NCBI GenBank assembly: GCA_020726505.1
Contig: JAHLEZ010000007.1
Span: 1,116,001-1,180,000, forward strand
Direction: 5' to 3'
Source: Leptodontidium sp. MPI-SDFR-AT-0119
Lineage: Eukaryota; Ascomycota; Leotiomycetes; Helotiales; Leptodontidiaceae
Length of the DNA stretch: 64,000 nt
The translations under genes and the position numbers were made by a program. Every line of letters begins with the position of its first letter. Position 1 is the stretch's first letter. Below, piece by piece: positions 23,203 to 33,171 of the stretch. The notes below the pieces were generated by a model that was not told where the DNA came from, made no database searches, and saw nothing but the letters and a program-made list of their open reading frames with translations.

Positions 23203-25134
23203 GATGAACACTGGATTATCACTAGAAGAACAAGCTAAAGAAGAGATCTCTGGTATCTACTCCCAGCTGGATGTTGAGATCCAATGTGTAATTTTGTGAA
23301 GAAGTCAGAGACGCATGTGTCTGAGAATGATTTGAATTCCAATACGTAGTCTACATAGTATATATTTCGTTCTTGAATCCTTTTATGAAATTCTAGCCAA
23401 AATTGTAGTGCGTATAGATACGACAGTACTTAAGGAAGTGAGTGTGGATTTGTCGAAGAAGCTCAGGATTAGACTTCTACTTGAAAGACAGTCTGTATTT
23501 TAACTCTATAGTAAAGGTTCTCTTCTGGCTCTCTAATTCTCCCCGGTCAGTTCCCCCACGTCTAGTGAGCCACATAGAGAAGTGGGTCGTGGAAGCATAC
23601 ACTTTCCTCTCTTGAACGAAGTCAGTAAACATTTCCTTCTTTGCACAAATTATCCAGTTCGAACAACTCGCCTATACTTACTTACGTCAACTCAGGTTAC
23701 GTTCTTTACTTTATGAATATACTGAGTACATGTAGTTCCCCCCACCCGAAAGGATCGTCGGACGTCGATTTCCGTCAATAACCTCGACCTTTTCACTTTA
23801 CTCGAAACACGAAAATCCGGGACCGCGGACCCCGGCGGACTACTTGGTAGAATTCCATGCAAACTCTATGTATTTATTAACTTTTACACCGCTAAATAAA
23901 ATTGGCCACTCAAGTGGTTTCATTTGTGCGAACCTGTTGTTCCGAAATCTTGAAGCCTAATCTCGAACATCTCAGCCGATGATTCTACCTACTTACAGTA
24001 ATTACTGCATAACTGACTTTGTGGCAATACTATTAATCGATACAAAAGCCAATAAACTCGGGAAGTAAGCACAACACCCCAAAGGTACCTCGTCCTTCGT
24101 ATAGTACGTACAAAGTGGGATGTGGGATGTGGGATGCGAGCACTGCAGCGGTCGCTTTTCAAACCTAGTCACAACTTAAATTCTAATACGTCGGCAGGTC
24201 TTCCCTTGAATATTACTTCAAAGTTTAAAAAGCCTGGTGGGATTTGAACATGTGAAGCTATCAGACGTCAAAACGCTCGGCCAAGGGTACCTCTAGCCAC
24301 TGCTGTTACAACACTCCACCGCTGTGCCTCCATACCTCAATACGGTGAAGTCCTCTTGGGCTTATCACCAAACCTTCCTCTTGTTCTCATGCGCAGAGGA
24401 ACATCAAGCTGCAGACACGGTACTTTTGCAAATCATTTTTAGAAATCAGGAGGCCAGGCTGTCAAAGTTCTTGGGCCCCCTCGCTGACTGAATGCTGGCG
24501 GTCGTCGTCTTCCCTAGGATTTACGCCGGACACGGACACCGGCGGACTGATCCGAAGCATTCTTGTACCCCACCACCCCACGCCATACTTATCCACTCAT
24601 AAGCGCGGCGCTACTGAATAAACCTCATAGCTCGTTTCCTTGCTGAAGCGAAAGTTAAACACAATAGGTCTATTTCTTGGCTGATTTGCCTTATTTAGCC
24701 TTTGCAGTCAATCTCATTGATTAAGATCTTAACAATGATATTTTCAAGTGTTCTTAATCTGTTAGCTCGCGAGTCATGACATTCTCCAATACTGTTTGCG
24801 ATCAAGCTTGTCTCTTCACTCTGTTCTATTATCAAGAAGGTTGACGGGGATTAGGAAGCATGTCAAGATACACTTTCAAGGAAGCTCCGAATTCTCCAGA
24901 GTAGTGTACGAAGACATTCGAGAATTATGTATCGTTCTTTGAGGGACTAGTCACATTCAGAACGAGAAGCTTAGGCATTTGCATACAGGCCATCTCCGTC
25001 GCCAGTGCACTTCCTCTCATATCCATATAGAGTGCCTATTCTATCCGTAAAGTCCTTCCTACCAAACAACCAACACATTCTTTTCTGCTGTGTCGTTTCT
25101 AGACCTCTGTCTTGTCCTCTGAATCAAATCCAAC
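23203..25134. promoter_or_regulatory. Bidirectional promoter region between HR-PKS and type III PKS
   Basis: About 1.9 kb with no convincing gene, between the divergently transcribed synthases. It contains two CCGGCGGACT copies (23832, 24539), the second inside a longer CGCCGG...CCGGCG inverted arrangement of the kind bound by Zn2Cys6 dimers, and a small GTGGGAT triplicate at about 24114-24136. No pathway regulator gene is seen in the window. Confidence 0.55.
23832..24547. promoter_or_regulatory. Two CCGGCGGACT motifs (23832-23841 and 24539-24548)
   Basis: Both copies are on the plus strand and share ten bases; each is surrounded by further CGG/GGAC repeats (for example GGACCGCGGAC and CGCCGGACACGGAC). 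A nine-base match, CCGGCGGAC, occurs at 2326-2334 upstream of qutB. Candidate transcription factor sites; function not shown. Confidence 0.35.
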
Positions 25135-26364
25135 ATGAACGGCCACAGCAACGGAACAAACGGCTTTAAAGAATCTGCATTTTCTTCATCTCCCGTGCCA
25201 GATTTGTGGATCACCGGAGTAGGATCTCAGTACCCTCCGTATCTACATACAGCGGACAAGTTTGTCAACTATGCCAAGAGATTCCATGACACAGAGACTC
25301 CAGTGTAAGTTCATTTAAGCTACTACAGTCATAGAGCCTGACTAACGATCTAATTGTAGCTTGAAGATGTTGATGAGACTCACCGAAAACAGCGGCACAG
25401 AAACGCGTGCTTGTACAATCGATCTTGAAACCGGATTTGGTTGTCAAGCAGAGCTTCCTACCGTAGAAGATATCGACGTGCGCTTTCGCAAAGTTGGTGT
25501 CGATCTGACCGTTCAAGCATGTCGCAAGGCATTGCGAGAATGGGGTGGCGATCTTAACGACATCACCCATGTTGTGGGTGTGAGTTTCAGTTCAATCGGT
25601 GCTCCAGGATTGGACTACATGGTCATCAGGAAGCTTGGACTTGGTTGCCACGTTGAAAACGTAAACCTGCAAGGCATCGGTTGTGCTGGTAGCGGGGCCT
25701 TGATTGCCTGCGCGGCTTCGATCCGTAAGAGACCTGCTCGGATTCTCTGCTTTGCCTGCGAGCTTTGTTCCCAATTCTTGAGGCACCAATACGCTGAAGC
25801 CGAATCCTCGACGGATCTCGCGAATATGGATATTGCGGGTGCTATTTTCGGCGACGCGGCCTCTGCTTTTGTCTTGTGCAATGAGTACGGACTGGATGAT
25901 GCAACACCAAAGTTCCAGTTGCTAGAGTGGGAGCAAGCGAGAATTCCAGACACCATGCAGCACATGGGTCGTTAGTTAAGACAACCGGGTTCACAAGTAT
26001 CATCACCAAGGAAATCCCCCGATACACGAAAAAAGCAGTCAAGCCTTTGTTCGATAAATTGCTACCATCCTATCTGGAGAAGTTCGGATCCGACCTGAAG
26101 GTTGCTGACTTTGATTGGGCTGTCCATCCAGGAGGAGAAGCAATCATCGTTGGAGTTCGAGATGAGATGAGCTTGACAGAGGAACAGATGCGAGCAACAA
26201 GGCAGATCTACAGGACGAGAGGAAATGGTGGCAGCCCGACCATGATTGCCGTACTTGATTTACTGAGGAACATGGGTAGGGGAAAGAATCACGTTGTCAC
26301 TGCAAGCTTTGGACCTGGTCTGGCCATTGAGATGGCATTTTTGAGGCGATGTCGGGAAGATTGA
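25135..26364 (+). CDS. Type III polyketide synthase (chalcone/stilbene synthase family), one frame break
   Basis: Homodimeric ketosynthase that extends a CoA- or ACP-bound starter with malonyl-CoA and cyclises it to alkylresorcinols, resorcylic acids or pyrones. Exon 1 is 25135-25304, exon 2 starts at 25360. The catalytic Cys is residue 165 in [10 protein letters not shown], close to Cys164 of chalcone synthase; the catalytic His lies in [10 protein letters not shown] and the Asn in RGNGGSPTM. The [10 protein letters not shown] region and the C-terminal [10 protein letters not shown] loop are family features. The N-terminus ([10 protein letters not shown]) resembles the leader of the neighbouring HR-PKS. 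At about 25967-25975 the frame changes between HMG and KTTGF, consistent with loss of one base in a T run; sequence on both sides is well conserved. Divergent pairing with an HR-PKS lacking a releasing domain suggests that the reduced chain is its starter. Confidence 0.88.
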
Positions 26365-26775
26365 ATAGAGATTACAAGATTAGCGCACTAGATAATTGAC
26401 CGTGAATACAATTCATAGATACATGTTGTTACGTAATTATTGCTAGAGCGAAGGACAAACACATGCCTGGGAACTTAAGAACGTCATCTAATCATACATA
26501 CAATTACCACACTCGGTTGGTGGTATCGTTTGAAGAAAAATACATGCCACCACTTTGATTCGAGAGATTGAGGACGATTAGATGGAAATGAGGTGATTCT
26601 CGGATCGTCGGTGCGAGCAAGTATCCGAGGATCATCGACATATCAGCGTCTCGCGCTTTGATCTGTCCGAACATTGACCAGGATCATTCAAAATTTTGTT
26701 GTTCCGATGAATCCTTCCAATATGCCTATCTTGTAACCTGCCGGCCCATTCCTTCGTTTATCTAGGTTTACTTCA
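26365..26775. other. 3' flank of the type III PKS up to the transposon
   Basis: No gene seen. Ends at the TA dinucleotide into which the transposon inserted. Confidence 0.5.
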
Positions 26776-26777
26776 TA

Positions 26778-26948
26778 TCCCCTTAGGTGCCATAAGCGCC
26801 CTCCCTATGGGCACGTGCCGCTACGCCCAAAATGGTATAGCGGGATCATCAGTGATCGAATAGCGTGTTCTAGCCTGAACAACACACTATTTCTCGCTTC
26901 TTAGGGGCTTGGTACGTAAGGGGGTGGAAAGTGGGTCTCGTCCACCCC
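26778..26948 (+). repeat. Left terminal inverted repeat region
   Basis: Outer end TCCCCTTAGGTGCCA, then a shared CGCCCTCC, a unique stretch of about 107 bp, then the 37-bp inner arm at 26912-26948. Confidence 0.88.
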
Positions 26949-26998
26949 CTGGTTTCTGCCGCATTCGATTCTGTATTTGGTAGTCTATTTACATTCTA

Positions 26999-28063
26999 TT
27001 ACCACCCTGAAGGTCCTCCTTTACGAAGTCGTACTTTCTCTAATCTTTGAGGCATAGTATCAACGAATTCATTAATCAGTTCGATAGAGATTTCGTTCTC
27101 CCAAATATCAAGAATTGCTGCTTTTAAGTCCTCTAATTTCCATCCGCCATGAGGATTTCGATTCCGTAGCTTTTGCTTTAGAACTCTCCAAATATTCTCA
27201 ATCGGATTCAAATCAGGGGAACAAGGAGGCCAGTTGATAGAGTATATATGACACTCTAATCGAACGGCATTGCACAACCCGTGGTTCGTAGGTGTATCTT
27301 TCTTTCCGTGAACGTTACTATTATCTTCCACACAAAAGAAATCCCCTGGTTGCTCGAATATCTCTTTCAAAGGCCCTCGAAGGATCTGATCCGCATACTT
27401 CTGCTGGGTAAACCCTTTGCCCTCTCCTTTATATGATACAAAGTGTATCTTCGACTTATACCCATACCCGATTACTACCCACGCCATTACTGACTTATGA
27501 CTCGAATGAAATGTGAATTGAATACAATCTAAACGCCGGCGCTCTCCTCGTTTTCGTAGAATCTTTCTTCGACGTAAAAGATCTGTTCGTGTGATTGTTT
27601 CGTCTGTAAATCGTCCTCGTCGCCAATACTCTTTAGGTCGATCCCAATTCTCAATAGAAAAGATCCATCTTTTCATTTTATTCGCTTGGGAGATGAAGGG
27701 TTTACAATCGGGAGTATGATAATGATAACCGTGTCGAGCAAAGGTATTAAGGAGGGTTCTGTCACAGCAATCGAGGTGGAACTTCTCGCGGATTTGTCTA
27801 AGGCTTAACTGTCGGCGATCAAAGTGGCCTGTAAACCACTTAATAATCTCTTCAACTTGAGCGTCCGAGATCTTTGAAGGAGCGCCAGAAGGCTTTGATA
27901 ATCGATCAGGTTTATCGAGGAAATATTGAGCTGAAGAGCGTGGGATACCGAGTTTACGTGCTGCTGCACGTTGGGAATAGCCTTCAGAGAGGAGGGTTTT
28001 GAATCGCACACGAGTTGGGGTCTCATGAGTCCAATGCAGTTTGACAATGTATCCCCTATACAA
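26999..28063 (-). CDS. Transposase, Tc1/mariner superfamily (D..D41E)
   Basis: DDE transposase of about 354 codons without internal stops. An N-terminal helix-turn-helix region (GYSQRAAARKLGIP) is followed by the catalytic domain: FTDET (Asp about 154), VEDNSNVHG (Asp about 247) and SPDLNPIENIW (Glu about 289). The spacing between the second Asp and the Glu is 41 residues, longer than the 34 of classical Tc1. The coordinates give the open frame; no ATG lies upstream of it inside the element, and the first in-frame ATG is at about residue 130, so the start is mutated, non-ATG or supplied by an unseen exon. The element is therefore probably not autonomous now, although the catalytic residues are intact. 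Confidence 0.88.
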   Translation of the reverse strand: MYRGYIVKLHWTHETPTRVRFKTLLSEGYSQRAAARKLGIPRSSAQYFLDKPDRLSKPSGAPSKISDAQVEEIIKWFTGHFDRRQLSLRQIREKFHLDCCDRTLLNTFARHGYHYHTPDCKPFISQANKMKRWIFSIENWDRPKEYWRRGRFTDETITRTDLLRRRKILRKRGERRRLDCIQFTFHSSHKSVMAWVVIGYGYKSKIHFVSYKGEGKGFTQQKYADQILRGPLKEIFEQPGDFFCVEDNSNVHGKKDTPTNHGLCNAVRLECHIYSINWPPCSPDLNPIENIWRVLKQKLRNRNPHGGWKLEDLKAAILDIWENEISIELINEFVDTMPQRLEKVRLRKGGPSGW

Positions 28064-28139
28064 TTTAGAGAGAAGGACTCATTAAATCCGTGTGAGGGTA
28101 CTTGATTCTACGAGCTTCGATGAAGCTCACCGCCTAGCA

Positions 28140-28228
28140 GGGGTGGACGAGACCCACTTTCCACCCCCTTCCGTACAGGGAGTCTTACAGGGCCTTCAGG
28201 AGGGCGTTCCTGGTGGCACCTAAGGGGA
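28140..28228 (-). repeat. Right terminal inverted repeat region
   Basis: Inner arm 28140-28176 and outer end TGGCACCTAAGGGGA at 28214-28228, with only about 22 bp of unmatched sequence between them. Confidence 0.88.
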
Positions 28229-28230
28229 TA

Positions 28231-29265
28231 TGCCTCAGTGCTATCTGCTAACATGTATGTATCGGTCTTTTCTCCTCTCTGCCAACAGAACATGCGTTCC
28301 TTATCCTAGGTTTTAACTATACTAATCATCTCAAGACCCGGGTATTTGACCGGCTCGGTGTGTTATCCTGAGCGATGGATCTAAATCAAAATTGAAGTCA
28401 AAACGACTTTTTGTCATCGAATCAAGTCAGGCCGTTTGTCGTGACTCTCAGTCTACCCCACATCTTCAAACAACTTAGCTTTGGAAGGCTTATTGAGAAT
28501 TTCTTATTACGTGCCTTCTTGAGTCAGTAGTTTCTTTACTTTTCTTGTGAACCTTAAGCTGTGGAACAGGCGATAAGTAAGACTTTGTCAAGTGCTGAGC
28601 TGTAGAAGTTGTGTTTTTGAATGCCACGTACTTGTGAATAATACGCCTGTTCTACGACAAGGTACGAGACTGCACTTAAGTTTTAAGTGACGTTGGAACT
28701 TAGATTTAGATATGATGCAATCCGCGGTCTCCGAGAAGCTTTAGAAGGACAAAATAGTCTCCAACAAACGCTAACTTCTCATACCTGTTACATCAGTATA
28801 TGTAATTTACCTTTGCCTACCCTGATCCTCGGAAAGTATATCTTCGCTACAGGCATCAACAACTTTCACACGAAGAAGGCATAGTCAATAGCTAGTTAGA
28901 CTGTTTTCAGCGCCATACTGCCGATTAAGTGTTGACCCTATGTTGCCTCTTGGTCCTCAACAATTGCGTCACTTCAAAATCCATCACTGAATTGTCATTG
29001 ACTAACAAGGTATAGGTTCACAGGCCACAAGAAGAGAGTTTGTTCAACCGCCTCACTACAATCGGCCAAGCACAAGCACAAGACTTGTTTACTCCAGAAA
29101 GCCCCGACTGTTGTGAATATAAATCTTTTTCACCGAAGTATACCGAGTTATTTCTTGAATACTCTGCAATTCCAATCATTGTCTACCTTCCTCAGGACAA
29201 AAAGAAGAAGAAAAATTACAGTCGAAGATACAACAGCCACTACAGACAGCACATCTCCCGAAGAA
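28231..29265. other. Intergenic, no gene recognised
   Basis: Moderately AT-rich DNA between the transposon and a small membrane-protein gene. Only short, unconserved-looking open frames. Confidence 0.45.
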
Positions 29266-29675
29266 ATGCACATCGCCAATTTTCCCATTCTTGGGCACCT
29301 CGTGTTCGAAACGATAGCAGCGGTCTCTTTCCTGTCTCAACCTCAAATCCAGCTACAAGATCCTGAAGCATCCGAAGAAGCAGTCTTGATATGTCACAGC
29401 TACGCTGGAGCACTTCTCACTCATGACGTACTGTGTTTCCTGTTCCTGGTAGTTAGAGGAAGCGAAATTTTTGACGGGACGACGCCATGCTTGCAGCGTC
29501 CTTGGCCATATACCATGTATTTCCGATGAGGAGGGCGTGGGTCAGACTACAGAGGCGGAAGGGCAATTACAAGCCGGAGGAGAAGGCTGCAGGTGGTCCA
29601 CCAGGGCATTTTGTCATTCATGGTGCTTTGTTTGGGTCTCTAGTGTGGGCAGCTTATAGCGGGATTGTTTTCTAG
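29266..29675 (+). CDS. Small hydrophobic membrane protein, unknown function, frame break
   Basis: Starts MHIANFPILGHLVFETIAA and ends with a hydrophobic helix (HGALFGSLVWAAYSGIVF) before the stop at 29675; about 135 residues with three or four predicted membrane segments. The N-terminal and C-terminal halves are in different frames; they meet at the G run 29476-29478, where one base appears to be missing. The basic loop FPMRRAWVRLQRRKG between helices suggests a cytosolic side. It lies on the plus strand between the transposon and the P450, within the cluster. I do not recognise the family well enough to name a function; a helper role in the pathway is only positional inference. Confidence 0.5.
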
Positions 29676-30319
29676 TCTTCGACCGGGTGAAGGATTCGAG
29701 TTGGGGGAGACAAGATCGTATTCCCTGGGGACATTGTGCATCGACGAAAGTGAGAACTTAGATCATCGTTAAATAATGATGGAGGATAATTATTTCCGGG
29801 ATTGTAAAGTTTCTTGGGTCTCACGCTCATGCTCTATAGGCTTTGTCCTTCGATGTAGATGCGGGCTGGAACTCCGGCCGGCTTCAATTCCTTACGAACC
29901 TTGAATTTTCACCGCTACTTGATGATTTAATTATGTTCAATAGACATGGACAACATATGGAAGCAATTCTAAAGAACAGCCTCAAAAGTGGCGTCGGTAA
30001 AACTCAACACTCCCCGGGTTCCCCGCATGCGCTTTCCCGAAAACCTTACCAGGAACGAGTCAGCAACCCTGAAAAGGCTTGCAGAAAGTTCATCCAATAC
30101 TTACTTGCCTTCGCATACATCAAAGGATTTCAGTATGAGGTCTATTTGACAAGCCAAGGCCCACGATGTAGTTAAGCGAATATAATTCATCGGTTAACAG
30201 CCTACGGCACATTTTCACTGCAAAGGTAGAACTAGTGCAGTCGTCATCAATTACTCCTAGAACAAGGAAGCAGGCCATTCAGGTCGCAATATTTTCCATC
30301 CTTTCCCTCATACCGCAGG
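29676..30319. other. Intergenic, no gene recognised
   Basis: Convergent 3' region between the membrane-protein gene and the P450. An open frame of 110 codons at 29843-30175 has no recognisable motif and is probably random. Confidence 0.45.
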
Positions 30320-32064
30320 CTACACAACAGCCTTTGCAAATGTCAATTCGCATAACAAAGGCTTCTTATCCCAGAGCGTGAAAACCTTCATGTCATCCCA
30401 ATTCAAAGATTCGTGGCTTAATTTGATGTCGAAATGTAGCAAAACAGTGGCCAGAAGCTGTGAAATGTTAGTTTGGCTGTTGAGAAGATGAAATGAGAAA
30501 GTAATTGGCTCTTATATGAACATAAATGATGAAATATGAATGTCACTGACAAGCCGAATTTCATGCATTGCAAGATCCTTGAAGACATGAGATTAGCATC
30601 ATGACTCTAAACTGTTTCCCGAATGAACGATTACCTTGCCTATGCAGTTATATGGCCCCATGAGAAAAGGTTTGGCCATGTCCAAATTGTCATTCTCAAA
30701 CTCTGAATCTCGAAGCCATCGTTGGGGATGGAATTCAAGAGCCTTCTTGAAATACTGCTCTTGGGTATGGATAGATAGGTAGTGAATGCCAACAGTTGTG
30801 CCACCTGGAATCCACTCTCCACAAATTTGTGCGCCACCTTTGGGTATTTCACGGGGCAATGCAATCGGTAGTGGTGGATTCAGACGGAGCTTTCACAAAA
30901 TTAGCAAAGATATTCCTCGAAGGGGCAAAAAAGCAGAACGTTTCATTACCCCTTCTTGAATTACTGCTTGCAAATAACTGAGGCTTGCTAGCCCCTCCAG
31001 AGACATGTTTCCAACTGTTGAAAATGTCGATCGAATCTCCCTCGTCAGTCTCTCCAAATATTGTGGGTTGCGTAGGAGATGAAATGTTGTTGCTGAAAGA
31101 GCTGATGAGATGGTCTCTGTCCCGGCTGTCATGAAAAGAAATCCATTGGCGTACTGTTCGTCCATTGACAAACAATCTCGATCACCACTCTTGTCGAGAA
31201 TTCTAGACCACAAGTCCGGATGTATCGGCGTGCGTTGGAGTCTCCGGTCAACGCGCTCAGAGCAGTACTTCCAATTCTCAAGCTGTTTTTTCTGCACTGT
31301 CGGATTGTACTTGAGAAAAGTGTCTGCCAGCAGCCTCGCAGCTCGGCTGTGAGTCTTGATCCCCAGCAAGAAAGTGGCAGCCTTTACCGAACCGAAGATC
31401 GACTGAACCCATGGAGAACACTCGCCTTCTTCGAGCATGTTGAGATCCTCGTTGAATGTCAAATCGCCATGATATCAAAGGTAGTGCAGTTGTAGAACTT
31501 TGATATGTCTATCTCTTCGATGAGCCCTGCATTTTCAGCCAACTTGGACAGGAATTTCTCGGCCCATCGAGCAAAGATGGGTTGTTGCTCTATCAGTGCC
31601 GTGTTACCGAAAGAACGTGCGAGTATTTTCCGTTGTCGAGCATGACTTGCAGTATCGCGGTCCGTAATGAGATTTGCCGCATCAGAAAATCCGAATATTT
31701 TCGAATAGAATAATCCTTCTTTGCGAATGCCACCTTCCTTGGTAGCATTGAATCCATGTATGTCTTTCCAGACGGTTTCTCCTCCGGCAAACGAAAGCGT
31801 GTTTGGTCCGACTCTCACCACTGGACCATATTTTTTATGGAGTGCAGGTCGATTGGTATTATCATTCCCACTGACCATGGAACAAATCTCGAATAGATTG
31901 GTAAATGCGCGATGCTTTGGACCAGGGAATTTGCTCAAGGGGCCATAAAACACAATGTACACAGTGACCACGATTTTGTAAACAGCATAGGAAATCAAAG
32001 ATATGACAATGATACTGAGACAATTATTGCCACTCAGATTTGGTCTAGACAAAAACATAGACAT
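30320..32064 (-). CDS. Cytochrome P450 monooxygenase, one frame break
   Basis: ER-anchored heme monooxygenase for pathway oxidation. The start at 32064 (MSMFLSRPN) is followed by a membrane anchor (LSIIVISLISYAVYKIVVTVYIVF) shown here only in part by its LSIIVISLISYAV core, then the FPGPK hinge. I-helix FMTAGTETISS, K-helix EGLR across an intron (about 30893-30952), and heme loop FLMGPYNCIGK are present. The heme loop has Tyr where Arg is usual before NC. C-terminal exons after the heme loop are short (DLAMHEIRL, then LLATVLLHFDI), ending at 30320. Near 31466-31468 the frame changes after FDIM, consistent with one lost G. Family resemblance is to fungal secondary-metabolism P450s; substrate unknown, probably the alkylresorcinol chain or ring. 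Confidence 0.85.
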
Positions 32065-33171
32065 ATTAACGAACAAAGCAAGATGAAGGGTTTGATGATC
32101 TCTCGATGTTGGGTGATGATAGAACGACGCCTTGTTGGCCTGCCTCACAACTACCAACCTCAAGCACAAATATTTATCCTGTACTAGTGTAAAGCTCTCG
32201 AGAGAACTTCAGTTGAAACTTTAGTTTGTCAAACCTTCAACTAGACTTTAAGCTCCTGCATAAAGGTCTTGGAAGGGGATTTGTCCGATTGGACTTTTGA
32301 TTAAATTTGACAACAAAATACTTGCATTATAAAATATGCCGCCTAAGGTTTATGATTGCATTTCAATATAAAGTTTCTATTAAAACTCTCGGTAATTAAA
32401 ATTTTCGTTTAACTTTAGGTTTGAATAGTAATCGATATTTAACTTTTACTCAAAGCTTTGGTTTTAGTTTATATATATATTAAAGATATCCTTTTTGAAA
32501 CATTTATCCATCTAAGCTTGCTTTCCAAGTTAGCAACGAGACAGTAAGCTTGCAGGCGCTTCCAGGACACCTCACTTCATTCGTCCGGCATTTTCGAACA
32601 AACACGAGCTGAACACGAATAAAGTCTAATAAAGGGAAAATACCGCCGTAGACAAATCTCGACATGCAAAGGGGTGGGTCGAGAGAGAACTTAATAAGGG
32701 GCGACTTCTGACACGGAACTTTGATTCAATACTAGAGAACTTCAAGACTTAAATAATATAATAAGACCTTCTTAGCCTGATACAAAGCTATCACCAGTAC
32801 CTACCCCTGGGGTCGTTTTCTCAGATAGCCTTCCAAATGTAGAACCTTGATAAGGGAACAAATTTTGCACAAATGGTCGATCCAGGGTCATCGGGCTAGC
32901 GAACTTGTGCTCAGGACCCCCACTTTGGAGGAATTCGCTGCTGACGAGTCCAAAACCATGATGGGATTTGGATTGAGAGCATTCTGCCTTGTATACACAT
33001 ATGGCTAATAACCACCAGCTTACGAACATCAGGGTGCTGGTTTACTAAGCAAGGGTTCAATTGTCACTTCCAGCTTGGACCGTAACTAGACATGGTCTTA
33101 CAGACAATAAAATGCAAACCAAAGGTTGTGAGTCAATTTGAAACAGGAGAAAATGATTTGAGGGCCACGGT
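32065..33171. promoter_or_regulatory. P450 upstream region with AT-rich tract
   Basis: Holds the P450 promoter and the 3' end of the O-methyltransferase gene. The stretch at about 32290-32510 is strongly AT-rich and rich in TpA, compatible with an old RIP-mutated repeat. A minus-strand frame at 32772-33029 has no recognised motif. Confidence 0.4.

Larger units (their letters stand above)
26776..28230. mobile_element. Tc1/mariner-type DNA transposon with TA target duplication
   Basis: Element 26778-28228 (1,451 bp) is bounded by perfect 15-bp outer inverted ends TCCCCTTAGGTGCCA and flanked by TA on both sides (26776-26777, 28229-28230), the Tc1/mariner target duplication. A second, inner inverted arm of 37 bp with one mismatch lies at 26912-26948 and 28140-28176. 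The left arm has about 85 extra bases between outer and inner repeats, so the two ends are asymmetric. It carries one transposase frame on the minus strand. It separates the type III PKS from the rest of the biosynthetic genes. Confidence 0.93.

Noticed and set aside
29843..30175. Plus-strand open frame of 110 codons between the membrane protein and the P450
   Set aside because: No motif, no splice context and no codon bias that sets it apart from random frames.
32772..33029. Minus-strand 85-codon frame upstream of the P450
   Set aside because: No recognised motif; the ATG is not in a convincing context.
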